A program made the position numbers and the translations under genes. From contig CAWJQP010000010.1 in assembly GCA_963844855.1 (NCBI GenBank), positions 1 to 64,000 of the forward strand: 64,000 nt of DNA, in the 5' to 3' direction. Positions within the stretch are counted from its first letter, which is position 1. Every line of letters starts with the position of its first letter. The DNA comes from DASQDN01 sp963844855. GTDB taxonomy: Bacteria > Acidobacteriota > Terriglobia > Bryobacterales > Bryobacteraceae. The notes under the pieces were generated by a model. That model did no database searches and had not been told where the DNA came from. It saw nothing but the letters and a program-made list of their open reading frames with translations. Positions 19,958 through 28,762 of this stretch are shown here, piece by piece.

Positions 19958-21655
19958 ATGCCACAAGGGAAACTGATCGTTCTTTCCGCCAGCACGTCTG
20001 AGTCGACAGAGTATCAGCGGAGTACCTGGCGTCAGATGTTATTGGCAGGTCTTCCGCAGCGATACGCCAAATTGATGGGGACAGACTGGTCTACCCGAAT
20101 AGAGAGGAACGCTGATGGTTCGGCCAAGTATGTTCCGAACGGACTGCGCGTAGTCGAAGCTCTGCTCGCCCGACAGTTCTCAGAGAACGACATCGCTGTC
20201 TGCTATCCGGAACAGCTTGGAGAATTCATCGGGGACGACACCCGCGTCATTGGCATCCATGCGCACAATCCTTTGGGAATTACATTTGCGACAGACGTCT
20301 ACGCCGGCTTCGTTGGGAGCGAATGCGAGCCTATCAACGCTTACGAGTTCCGGCGCCTGATCCAACACCCTGCGATCCGAAGCCGCCGGCCACACACCAA
20401 AGTTATCGTCGGTGGACCCGGAGCCTGGCAAATTGAGCATAAGAACCTTCAGGCAGAGTGGGGGATCGACTGTCTCGTCCACGGCGAAGCTGAGGAGGTT
20501 GTTCCTGGATTATTCGATGCCGCGGTGCGCGGAGAAGCGATCCCGTCCCGCATAGAATGCAAGAGCCCGAAACTCGAGAATATTCCCTATGGGGTGAATC
20601 GCTCGACTTTCGGCGTCGTCGAGATTACTCGCGGTTGTGGCCGAGGTTGTCAGTTCTGCTCAGTTGCATTGCGATCAGGCAAGAGCATTCCACTCGATCA
20701 CATTCTCGAGAACGTCCGGCGCCAAGTCGCGCAAGGCGCCGATACGATAACGCTCACTACCGAGGATCTGTTCCTCTACGAGCAGGGAAAAAAGTTCGCA
20801 ACAAACGTCCCCGCCCTTCGCCGCTTACTTCAATCTGTTGCCGAGACTCCCGGGGTCCGCCACATCATGATGACGCATGGAACGATGGCCCCGGTGGTGT
20901 TTCAGCCAGAGATCGTGGACGAACTTCATCTGGCCGTCGACAAGAGCGTCAACCAGCATCCGGACTCGACTCATCCGGACCGCCGTTACGCCATGATGTT
21001 CATTGGGCTGGAGACGGGCTCGGTCCGGCTTTTTCGACAGTTTATGAAAGGTAAGGGTTATCCTTACCGGCCCGAGCAATGGCCCGACGTGGTGATGAAA
21101 GGCATGGAAATCATGAATCGCGCGAATTGGTTTCCAATGTGTACGTTCATCATCGGCCTGCCCGGCGAGACGGACGCGGATGTGCGAGAGTCCCTGGACC
21201 TGCTGTACGCTCTCAAGGACGCGAAATGGTGTGTCATTCCCACTCTATTCGTGCCGCTGGATGATACACGTCTCGGGGAGAAAGAGGGCGCCAGAATCGC
21301 CCGCATGACCGATCTGCAGTGGGAGTTCTTCTTCACTTGTTGGCGCTACAACATTGACTTTTTCCGGCGGGAGAGAAGCGTCCAGTGGAAGTTCAACCTG
21401 GGCGTTCCGCTTTACTACTATGGGATGGGCCGAAAGCTCTTCGGGCCTTCGATGAAGTACCCGCTTTTTCGCCTGGCTCATGTCCCAGAAAGGTTCCTGA
21501 GGAATAAGTTGTACCTCGATTTCTCGAACAACAGAGCGCCACGCTTTACCGTGCCGGACGTCGTGGAAGCGCCTGAGGAAAGTAGACGGCCCGAATTTCC
21601 GACCGATAGTTTAATTACGCTGAATAGTCCGGCGCCTACGTCGCACGATCAATAG
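19958..21655 (+). CDS. B12-binding-type radical SAM protein
   Basis: The 565-residue protein carries the radical SAM cluster motif TRGCGRGCQFC with cysteines at about 227, 231 and 234 (CxxxCxxC). The N-terminal 200 residues have the layout of a cobalamin-binding-like domain (DIAVCYPEQLGEFIG, VIGIHAHNPLG, KVIVGGPGAWQIE). A GGPGAW loop and VHGEAEEVVPGLF are typical of this class, although no DxHxxG motif is obvious. The later part has FIGLETGSVRLFRQFMKGKGY and FIIGLPGETDADVRESLDLL, both characteristic of the barrel. It stands alone between two opposite-strand genes and overlaps the downstream convergent gene by 20 bases. The substrate is unknown. Confidence 0.85.
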   Translation: MPQGKLIVLSASTSESTEYQRSTWRQMLLAGLPQRYAKLMGTDWSTRIERNADGSAKYVPNGLRVVEALLARQFSENDIAVCYPEQLGEFIGDDTRVIGIHAHNPLGITFATDVYAGFVGSECEPINAYEFRRLIQHPAIRSRRPHTKVIVGGPGAWQIEHKNLQAEWGIDCLVHGEAEEVVPGLFDAAVRGEAIPSRIECKSPKLENIPYGVNRSTFGVVEITRGCGRGCQFCSVALRSGKSIPLDHILENVRRQVAQGADTITLTTEDLFLYEQGKKFATNVPALRRLLQSVAETPGVRHIMMTHGTMAPVVFQPEIVDELHLAVDKSVNQHPDSTHPDRRYAMMFIGLETGSVRLFRQFMKGKGYPYRPEQWPDVVMKGMEIMNRANWFPMCTFIIGLPGETDADVRESLDLLYALKDAKWCVIPTLFVPLDDTRLGEKEGARIARMTDLQWEFFFTCWRYNIDFFRRERSVQWKFNLGVPLYYYGMGRKLFGPSMKYPLFRLAHVPERFLRNKLYLDFSNNRAPRFTVPDVVEAPEESRRPEFPTDSLITLNSPAPTSHDQ

Positions 21656-22064
21656 GAACGTGTCGCGGCGCCACCTCACGATCAAGCGAGTCGGTTCGAC
21701 TATTCAAGAAACTTCGGCTAACGATCAATGTGAATACGCCTTCGCCGCTGCCATTCTTCACATGACCTTCGCAGGTGAGCGCTCCGGTCGCCGTGAGAAT
21801 GCGAAACCGGACGGGAGTTCCATCGGAATGAAGCTGTTCTGGCGACAATCCCTCCAGCCGGTCAAGTGACCATTCCGTAATGCTGCTCATCGTGTGATCT
21901 TTGCTCTTCCAGTGCAGCGTCAATTGCACACGTTCGCCTTCTCGCGCCGTCAGGCTCCACTCTCCTTCAATTTGCAGGTGGCCGGCACTGCCTGCTGACG
22001 CGGCTCCCAGAAATAGCAAGCCAACCGCGAACACACCAATCGCGTACCCTCGGATACGAATCAT
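21636..22064 (-). CDS. Small secreted protein of the M56-associated beta-domain type
   Basis: The 142-residue protein has a signal peptide (GYAIGVFAVGLLFLGAASAGSAG), then a single predicted beta-rich domain: EGEWSLTAREGERVQLTLHW, DRLEGLSPEQL, VRFRILTATGALTCEGHVKNGSGEGVFTL. From memory, domains of this kind occur inside acidobacterial BlaR1-like proteins just before IHG repeats. Here it is a separate gene 36 bases downstream of the M56 peptidase on the same strand. It is probably the last gene of the blaI-M56 operon. The function is unknown. Confidence 0.7.
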   Translation of the reverse strand: MIRIRGYAIGVFAVGLLFLGAASAGSAGHLQIEGEWSLTAREGERVQLTLHWKSKDHTMSSITEWSLDRLEGLSPEQLHSDGTPVRFRILTATGALTCEGHVKNGSGEGVFTLIVSRSFLNSRTDSLDREVAPRHVPIDRAT

Positions 22065-22100
22065 AGGGTGGTCCCTTCCTGTGCTGAATTTCGAACCTGG

Positions 22101-23741
22101 TTAGTTTTCTTTGGAATCCAGGATTCCGAGTTGTTTGAGTTGAATGAACTGCTCGATTTTGAGATCGCGGAGTCCGCTCTTGCGCGCCTCGGTGATGAAA
22201 TCCGGCGTTACTCCATGGATACGCAAACCGACCACATCGTCCGCGGAGAGGTCATTGAATCCGAGCGCCTTCATTGCCTGCAGTTGGGCGGGATCGGCGC
22301 CGTGAATCTTCAGCGCAATCAGGTTATCGAAATTAAGGCCGGTGAGTCCCTGCTGCTTCCAGCCTTCGGCAAATACAGAGGTCACACCGTGAATGCGGGC
22401 AGCGACTGCCTGATCGGGATCTAACGGGTAGCCCAAGGCGCGCAGTTCCTTTACAGTGTCGGCGTTGACCCCGTGAATTCGGAACGCAACCAATTGGTCC
22501 GGATTCGGCGACCATCCTAGAGATTTGATTTCTTCAATGTAGTTCGCGTCCACGCCGTGGATCTTCATTGCAATCAACTGATCTACGGTCACATCGCGAA
22601 AACCGGCGCTCTGGATCTGATCGATGAAACTCCCCTGACTTTTTCCTCCCGGATCGGGCTTCACGGTCGCAGAGGTCGTCTGGCCGACGGTTGTCGAGGG
22701 TTTCGAAGGCTCGCTTGCTGGAGTAGCGGTTTGAGCAATCTGGCTGGTCTGCTGCTTTTGAGCCGATGTCTGCGGCGGCGCCCAGATAAAGATCGCGGCG
22801 CCTGCCACAGTGAGCGCCGTGATCCCGAAGGGAGCAGCCGGCCGGGCGATTCGGCGTGGAGCAATCAATCGCTCTATGCGATTCAGCAACGACCCACCAT
22901 TGGCTGCCATCCTCAATTCGGGCATGCTACTGCGAAACTGCTCAAGGTCAGCCAGCGCCCGGGCATAGACGATCGGATCACCACAGACCGAAACGGCAAG
23001 GTCATCACAGCAGTTCTCGCGTTCCTCGCGCATTCTTCGACCCACCCACCATACGCCCGGATGGTAGAAGAATAGTGTCTCTACGGAGCTCTGCAACAGA
23101 TTGATCAGATAATCGTGACGCCGAACGTGAGCGAGTTCGTGCGCGATTAAAGCTTCAATCTGGCCGGGTCCTAGCTGCAGGAGCGCATTGGCAGGCACGA
23201 GAACAACCGGGCGGAGCCATCCAACTACCGAAGGCACGTCGGCAATGGCCGATTCGTAAATGCGCACCGCGCGCTTTAGTCGCAAGCGAAGCACGATCGC
23301 GTCGAGCCGCTGCTGCCAGGCGCTGTCCAGCTTGCGCACCGCCTGCCGGCGGCAACGCTCCACCATCGCCCACTGGGCAATCAAACGCGTCGACAATGCC
23401 GTTACTCCGGCGATCCAGACGTAGACCAGCCAAGGCAGATAGCTCGTTAAGGGCAGGTACTCTTGCATCCGAAGAGCACGCGTTCCCGCCGGCGACAAAG
23501 GCATCGAAGCTCCGACTGTCGACAATGTTTGCTCATGAGGGATCGGTGTATTCACGAGTCGGGCAAACGTTATCACGGCCCAGCCCAACATAGTCAACAT
23601 CGCAACTGAAGCAAGAGAGTATCGAACACGCGCAGATGCGCGACGCGCCGCAGCATCGGATATCGCAAACAACACAAAAACGATCGCGCCCTGCCATAGA
23701 AAATGGATCAGAGTCCATCCTGTCGCTTCGAGCAGTGTCAT
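22101..23741 (-). CDS. M56/BlaR1-type membrane metallopeptidase with C-terminal IHG repeats
   Basis: The 546-residue protein starts with membrane helices (LIHFLWQGAIVFVLFAI and others). A gluzincin domain has IEALIAHELAHVRRHDY (HExxH) and the downstream REERENCCDDLAV glutamate helix. A last helix near residue 305 is followed by a Thr/Ser/Pro-rich linker and six degenerate repeats (residues 376-546). It lacks the penicillin-sensor domain of BlaR1, so the repeat region may be the sensor. In the known BlaR1/BlaI model, an activated M56 protease triggers removal of the repressor; the same logic is expected here. Its start overlaps the stop of the blaI-like gene by four bases. Confidence 0.9.
   Translation of the reverse strand: MTLLEATGWTLIHFLWQGAIVFVLFAISDAAARRASARVRYSLASVAMLTMLGWAVITFARLVNTPIPHEQTLSTVGASMPLSPAGTRALRMQEYLPLTSYLPWLVYVWIAGVTALSTRLIAQWAMVERCRRQAVRKLDSAWQQRLDAIVLRLRLKRAVRIYESAIADVPSVVGWLRPVVLVPANALLQLGPGQIEALIAHELAHVRRHDYLINLLQSSVETLFFYHPGVWWVGRRMREERENCCDDLAVSVCGDPIVYARALADLEQFRSSMPELRMAANGGSLLNRIERLIAPRRIARPAAPFGITALTVAGAAIFIWAPPQTSAQKQQTSQIAQTATPASEPSKPSTTVGQTTSATVKPDPGGKSQGSFIDQIQSAGFRDVTVDQLIAMKIHGVDANYIEEIKSLGWSPNPDQLVAFRIHGVNADTVKELRALGYPLDPDQAVAARIHGVTSVFAEGWKQQGLTGLNFDNLIALKIHGADPAQLQAMKALGFNDLSADDVVGLRIHGVTPDFITEARKSGLRDLKIEQFIQLKQLGILDSKEN
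22104..22616 (-). repeat. Six tandem 28-29 residue IHG repeats in the M56 protein
   Basis: Each unit reads roughly K-x-L-G-[FY]-x-x-[LD]-x-x-D-Q-L-[IV]-A-[LFM]-[RK]-I-H-G-V-[TDN]-x-x-[FYV]-I-x-E. The core is IHGV, IHGV, IHGV, IHGA, IHGV and a decayed QLGI in the last unit. The units differ too much at DNA level to be a recent expansion. Confidence 0.85.
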
Positions 23742-24127
23742 TTCGTTCTCCTCTCGTAGTCATCCAGCAGGCTTCGGATCTGGGCGAGTTCGTCCGCACT
23801 GGCTCTATCGGTGGCGAGGGCGCGCATCGCCAACTGCAACGGGGATCCGCCGAATGCCCTCGCGGCCAAGTCGCGAATTAACTGACTTTGCGTTGTCTCC
23901 TGTGGCAGAGCCGCCTCGTACACATGTACGCGATGAACCTCATCGCGCTGCACCAGACCCTTTTCGGCCATAATTTGCAGGAACTTCAGGACTGTCGTGT
24001 AACCCGTGGGTCGCTTTCGATTCAGTTCGTCATGGACTTCACGGACTGTCGATCGACCCCGCTCCCAAAGCACGCTGAGAATTTCCAACTCGGAATCGGT
24101 GGGACGGACGGCGCTCGCTCGTGACAT
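23738..24127 (-). CDS. BlaI/MecI-family transcriptional repressor
   Basis: The 129-residue protein has the family winged helix: PTDSELEILSVLWERGRSTVREVHDEL and GYTTVLKFLQIMAEKGLVQRDE, followed by a dimerisation tail (LAARAFGGSPLQLAMRALAT). It is the first gene of an operon with the M56 peptidase (ATGA overlap) and probably the small secreted protein. Two near-identical palindromes lie 15-49 bases upstream of the start and are the obvious autoregulatory operator. No strong ribosome site is visible, so a short or absent leader is possible. Confidence 0.95.
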   Translation of the reverse strand: MSRASAVRPTDSELEILSVLWERGRSTVREVHDELNRKRPTGYTTVLKFLQIMAEKGLVQRDEVHRVHVYEAALPQETTQSQLIRDLAARAFGGSPLQLAMRALATDRASADELAQIRSLLDDYERRTK

Positions 24128-24141
24128 GGATCGAGTCTAAA

Positions 24142-24176
24142 ACGAATCTTTTCGTAGGTCAACGAATTTTTTCGTA
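24142..24176. promoter_or_regulatory. Tandem BlaI-type operator
   Basis: Two palindromes, ACGAATCTTTTCGTA (24142-24156) and ACGAATTTTTTCGTA (24162-24176), share the arms ACGAA and TTCGT and start exactly 20 bases apart, about two helical turns. They lie upstream of the blaI-like gene and between it and the divergent pspC gene, so one repressor could control both. Confidence 0.8.
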
Positions 24177-24254
24177 GCCAACGGTTACCTCACGGAAAAT
24201 GCGTTGAACTCTTTCGTGCGAAGATGCGTATTCTTAGACGAGGAGCTTGAATTC

Positions 24255-24575
24255 ATGTTTTGTACGAAATGCGGCGTACAACTGGAAGATAGAGACGGCT
24301 ACTGCTATGAGTGCGGGACAGCGACGAGCCGAGCGCAACCTCCCGCAAAGCAAAGACCCCTGTTTCGCTCGCTCACCAACAAGAAAGTGGCAGGTATCTG
24401 CGGCGGTTTGGCGGACTACTTAGGCGCCGATCCGACGGTCGTCCGACTTCTGTGGGTGGTGTTTTCGCTGGCCATTCCTCCCGCTGGAGTCCTCGGCTAC
24501 ATTATCGCCTGGGTCGTCATACCCAGGGAACCCTATCCTGTCGAATTCTCGACTGCGAGTGTGCCGCAAACCTAA
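24255..24575 (+). CDS. Zinc-ribbon PspC-domain protein
   Basis: The 106-residue protein starts at ATG 24255 after an AGGAG ribosome site. Residues 1-25 form a zinc ribbon (CTKCGVQ ... CYECG). Residues 40-100 are a PspC domain (LTNKKVAGICGGLADYLGADPTVVRLLWVV) ending in one or two membrane helices (LAIPPAGVLGYIIAWVVIP). PspC proteins take part in envelope-stress responses elsewhere. The gene is divergent from the blaI operon, and its promoter region contains the tandem BlaI-type operator, so coordinated control is plausible. Confidence 0.9.
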   Translation: MFCTKCGVQLEDRDGYCYECGTATSRAQPPAKQRPLFRSLTNKKVAGICGGLADYLGADPTVVRLLWVVFSLAIPPAGVLGYIIAWVVIPREPYPVEFSTASVPQT

Positions 24576-24928
24576 TGATCGCCACCCAGCGTAAACGCAT
24601 AGACGAACAGCTCGCGTGATACGAACGTAATCGGCTCCATAGGCAGAATGCGGTCATGAATCTCGCGTTGCTGTTTCTCTTCGCTTTTGCGCAGTAGGCA
24701 TCGTTCGAAGAGATTGCAAGGCGATTCGAAAACGATCGCATCAACCGGATGCGCTTGTAGGGTCACTCTCAAAGAGTCTCGGTTACCGGTACGCATACGC
24801 CCAATCTACGTGGCTGTTAATGGCTGCGATCAGCTACTGAAATGCATGATTCCGGCGGCCCTGGTCCGACGAATGCAGGTCCTCTCTGCGGTAAAGCGCC
24901 GGATCAAGTACGCGGAATAGGCACGCTG
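24576..24928. other. Intergenic region, possible gene remnant on the minus strand
   Basis: These 353 bases lie between pspC and the convergent VOC gene. The minus strand has a 74-codon open frame (24572-24796) with patches that read like protein (DRILPMEPITFVSRELFVYAF), but it has no clear family and no good start. I see no other feature. Confidence 0.35.
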
Positions 24929-25315
24929 TTAATCCTTCTGCGCCAACTGAATCAGATTGCCGCAGGTGTCGTCGAGCACAGCGGTGGTTACGGGGCCCAT
25001 CCGGACAGGCGGCTGCGTAAACACGACACCATCGGCTCGAAGGCGCTCGTATTCCGCTTGTACATTCTCAACTCCAAACGACGTAAAAGGGATTCCATCC
25101 TGTGCCAGCGCACTCTTGAATGGACCTACGGCGGGATGGCTATCCGGTTCCAGCAGCAGTTCGGTGCCATTCTGGTCATCTGGCGCAACTACCGTTAGCC
25201 ATCTCGCTGAGCCCACTGGAACCTCGGTCTTCTTGATAAAACCTAATTTCGTCGTGTAGAAGGCTAGTGCCTTGTCTTGATCATCAACAAAAATGCTGCT
25301 TACTACGATCCTCAT
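24929..25315 (-). CDS. VOC (glyoxalase/dioxygenase fold) family protein
   Basis: The 128-residue protein has two beta-alpha-beta-beta-beta modules: MRIVVSSIFVDDQDKALAFYTTKLGF, then ERLRADGVVFTQPPVRMGPV and VLDDTCGNLIQLAQ. The family start, MRI at 25315, overlaps the stop of the ArsR gene by one base (TGATG). The pairing of an ArsR-type regulator with a VOC protein of this kind is common and suggests a detoxification or resistance role, but the substrate cannot be deduced. Confidence 0.88.
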   Translation of the reverse strand: MRIVVSSIFVDDQDKALAFYTTKLGFIKKTEVPVGSARWLTVVAPDDQNGTELLLEPDSHPAVGPFKSALAQDGIPFTSFGVENVQAEYERLRADGVVFTQPPVRMGPVTTAVLDDTCGNLIQLAQKD

Positions 25316-25602
25316 CAACGTTTTCCTTTCTTGTCGGGTCTCAGCCATCGTTTGACGATTTCGGTGAGCGGCCCAGTGTCAAGGTAGTGAAATTTGTACC
25401 TGCCCTGTCGCACTGTGGTCACCAGCCCTGCCGTCTCCAATACTTCAAGGTGTTGCGAGATTGCCTGTCGCGTTAGTCCCATCTGATGCTTCATAGCCAA
25501 ACGTGCGCATAGCTCGAAGAGAGTCTGGCCGTCTCGCTCGGCCAACTCGTCAAGAATTGCGCGGCGGGCCGGAGCAGCGATCGCCTCGAAAACATCGGCC
25601 AC
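25315..25602 (-). CDS. ArsR-family transcriptional regulator
   Basis: The 95-residue protein is a single winged helix: VFEAIAAPARRAILDELAERDGQTLFELC, MGLTRQAISQHLEVLETAGLVTTVRQGRYKFHYLD. It lacks the metal-binding cysteine pair ELCVCDL of true ArsR, so it belongs to the metal-independent branch that usually pairs with VOC or SRPBCC proteins. It is translationally coupled to the VOC gene. A near-perfect 20-bp palindrome immediately upstream of its start is a likely operator. Confidence 0.92.
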   Translation of the reverse strand: MADVFEAIAAPARRAILDELAERDGQTLFELCARLAMKHQMGLTRQAISQHLEVLETAGLVTTVRQGRYKFHYLDTGPLTEIVKRWLRPDKKGKR

Positions 25603-25613
25603 AACTCGATAAT

Positions 25614-25633
25614 AGGCAAGCAGCTACTTGCCT
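25614..25633. promoter_or_regulatory. Probable ArsR operator
   Basis: AGGCAAGCAGCTACTTGCCT matches its own reverse complement at 18 of 20 positions, with perfect 7-bp arms. It begins 12 bases upstream of the ArsR start, in the interval shared with the divergent MacB-like permease gene. Confidence 0.65.
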
Positions 25634-25710
25634 GTCAATAGGATATTTCAACTGCCCACAATCGCTTGCTAACCGCACTCGAATGGATTCGTATTCTCTT
25701 TCAGAAGCCC

Positions 25711-28156
25711 ATGGGATCTATCCGGCAAGATCTTACATATGCCTTCCGCACTCTGTGGAGGAGCCCTGCTTTTACAATCGTCGCGATTCTTACCCTCGCG
25801 ATAGGGATTGGCGCCAACACGGCTATCTTCAGCTTCGTCGACGCCGTGCTTCTTAAACCTTTGCCGTATGCGAACGCGGACAGAATCGTGCGCGTGCTCG
25901 AGAAGCCACCTGGCGAGCCGGACGCCCGAAATGGTATCTCCACTCTCAATTTCCTCGACTGGCAGCGCCAGAACACCGTTTTTGAATACATGGCGGCGCG
26001 GACGGGCGGCTCTGTCACGCTGACCGGAATTGCCAACCCGATTCAGTTCCGCGGAGCACGCATGTCCGCTCACGGTTTCGACATCTTCGGAGTACGTGCG
26101 GTTTTAGGCCGCACGTTTGCGCCCGATGAAGATCAGCCTGGGAAAAATCGCGTAGCCGTACTGAGTAATTCGCTCTGGAGGTCACAGTTCGGCGCAGACC
26201 GAGGCATCATCGGACGAGCCATTCAACTGGATGGCGAGCCGCACATCATCATCGGAGTCCTCCCCGAAGGCGGCGTTTTCGATCGTTCCTTTGCACAGAT
26301 CTATCTGCCGCTGGCGTTTGAGCCGCAGAACATGACGCGCAACTTTCACTGGTTCGGTGCAATGGCGCTTCTCAAGCCCGGTGTGACGATCGAGAAGGCG
26401 CGCGCTGAAATGGATGCCATTGGAGCGCGGATCGCGCGTGAGTATCCCGATTCAAACAAAGGATGGGGCGTCGCGATCGATCCGTTTGCGGAAACCATCG
26501 TCGGGACACAGCTGCGCAGATCCTTGTATGTCCTTCTCTCAGCTGTTGGCCTTGTGCTCCTGATCGCTTGCGCCAATCTGGCCAATCTCACACTTGCCCG
26601 AAGCACGAGCAGGGATCGCGAAGTCGCGATTCGAGCATCCGTAGGCGCCGGACGCAGGCGCCTCATTCAGCAGTTCCTTACCGAAAGCGTGCTGCTATCC
26701 GTAATTGGCGGCGTCCTCGGGGTCGCACTCGGCTACGCCTTAATTGCCGCCTTGAGAGCCGCGGTTCCTCCGTTCTCGCTGCCGTCAGAAGCAAACGTGA
26801 CGCTGGACTCACGAGTCCTGTTATTCGCTGTAGCGCTGTCTGTGATTACAGGCCTGGTCTTCGGTCTCGCGCCTGCGATTCAGGCAACGCGCCCTAACCT
26901 TTCGGGATCGATGAAGGAAGGCGGTCGTGGTTCCGGTACCGGCGCCGGAAGACATCGCCTGCGATCAGCCCTCGTTGTGACGGAAGTTGCGCTCGCGTTT
27001 CTGCTCCTGACCGGCTCCGGACTGCTCATTCGAAGCTTCTTCCAAATACAGCAGGTAGACCCTGGCTTCGACTCGGAGAACGTCATAACTGCGCGTCTGC
27101 CCATTTCCGAAAAGCGATTCTCGAATCCTGATCAACTGAATTCGTACCTCCATCAGGTCGTGTCAAACATCGAGAGCCTTCCGGGCGTTCGCAATGTCGC
27201 TTTGACTTCAGCGCTGCCGATGCGGGGATGGGGGTACGGGATGCCGTTCCAGATCGCGGACAAGCCCTTCGTGGATCGCGCCAATCGAAAGGCCTGTTAC
27301 TTCAAAATGGTGAGTCCTTCGTACTTCACAACGCTCGGAATGACACTTGAAGAAAGGGCGCGGACTGAGCGATCACGACCGCAAAGGGTCCGTGCCGGTG
27401 ACCGTCATCAACGAAACGATGATGCGAAAGTACTTCCCGAACGAAGAGCCCATCGGAAAGCGGATTCTCGTTCAGGAGATCGTGCCTGGAAAAGCTCAAC
27501 TCGGGCCGGAGATTCCGTGGGAGATCGTCGGTGTCGTAAAGGACGAGAAGGTGGGCAACCTGGACGACGCTCGTGACAATCCCGGCATGTATGTCACAAA
27601 CGAGCAGAGTCCGGTTTTCGGGCAATCGCTGATTGTCCGCGCAGCGATGGATCCGCAGCTTCTTCAGCGGGCGATTACCGATGCCGTGCACCAGGTGAAC
27701 AAAGATCAGGCGCTGCCCGACATGAAAACTCTCGATCAACTCAAGGTCGAGTCGATGGCGAGCAACCGCCTCAACTCCATCATGCTGGGCGGCTTCGCCA
27801 CGGTCGCGCTGCTCCTGTCCGCGATTGGTATTTACGGAGTCATCTCATACTCGGTAGTGCAGCGAACCCACGAAATTGGTGTTCGAGCGGCTTTGGGCGC
27901 CAGCAAGGGGAACGTGCTCACACTGATTCTGAAACATGGCCTACTGATGGCAGGGATGGGACTCATCCTCGGCTTCCTCGGAGCGATTGCACTCACGCGC
28001 ATCCTCTCTACGCTTCTCTTTGGCGTCGGCGCCCGTGATCCGATAACAATTGCTGGTGTCGGCGCAATTCTAGCCGTAGTTGCGATGTTGGCGAGCTATG
28101 TGCCTGCGCGTCGCGCCGCGAAAGTCGATCCCATGATCTGCTTGCGCTACGAGTGA
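25711..28156 (+). CDS. MacB-like ABC permease (acidobacterial duplicated permease type), one frameshift
   Basis: The reconstructed protein has about 815 residues. ATG 25711 opens GSIRQDLTYAFRTLWRSPAFT, then TM1 and the IGIGANTAIFSFVDAVLL motif typical of the MacB/FtsX fold. A large periplasmic domain follows, then three helices with LTLARSTSRDREVAIRASVGA. A second periplasmic domain and the last helices with VQRTHEIGVRAALGAS complete the duplicated architecture. The frame shifts by one base near 27350 in a GAAGAAAGGG tract. No ATPase gene is adjacent, which is usual for this family. Its end overlaps the DUF2809 gene by ten bases. Confidence 0.88.
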
Positions 28157-28552
28157 TTAGTAGGCGCGTTAGAACGATCGAAGGCCGCAATGCAGCCTAT
28201 GCCGACAGCGTATGCCAGTAGGTCAAGGATGCTGAAGTCGGTTCCCAATAGGCGCGCACGAAACCCGTACGATGGCGTGTGGGCTGCGGAGCATCCCGGC
28301 GGCTATTCCCGTAAGCTGAAAGAGCTCGATAGCGGTCATCGCTGCTGCCGTCCACAGCCAGACACGCGTGATCTGCCCCGTGAGTCGGAAGATGACGTAG
28401 ACCATCGCGGCGTAGAGAGCATCGCCCAGATACTTGTCGAAGATCCTGAACCCCGTTTGCGTCACTCGTGACAGGAGGCCGGAAACGATGATCGCTGCGA
28501 GCAACCCCCACCAGAATGCGCGTCTCCCTTCAACCTGGTACATTTCCTCCAT
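28147..28552 (-). CDS. DUF2809 small membrane protein, one frameshift
   Basis: Starting at ATG 28552 the protein reads RRAFWWGLLAAIIVSGLLSRV, FDKYLGDALYAAMVYVIFRL, MTAIELFQLTGIAAGMLRS; these are the DUF2809 hallmarks. Near 28260 the frame changes by one base in a GGGTTT tract, and the family ending RARLLGTDFSILDLLAYAVG follows to the stop at 28147. The reconstructed length of about 135 residues and four helices fits the family. The function is unknown. It is convergent with the MacB-like permease and overlaps it. Confidence 0.82.
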
Positions 28553-28762
28553 CGTAGCTGCCAGACGTCGACTCTGAGCCGGCGTAGCACAAGTGATCGT
28601 ACCGGCGGTGACCGTGCGAAGAGTTGTACGATACGGGAGTCGATTCTTGGGAAGGGCCAATTTCGCCGCTAGATACCGAGGTAATGATCATCGTGGCGCG
28701 AGTGCCCCGATCGGACGAACCATATGCGCGCCCACGTGCAGATTGTTGAGGAACCGAAAAGC

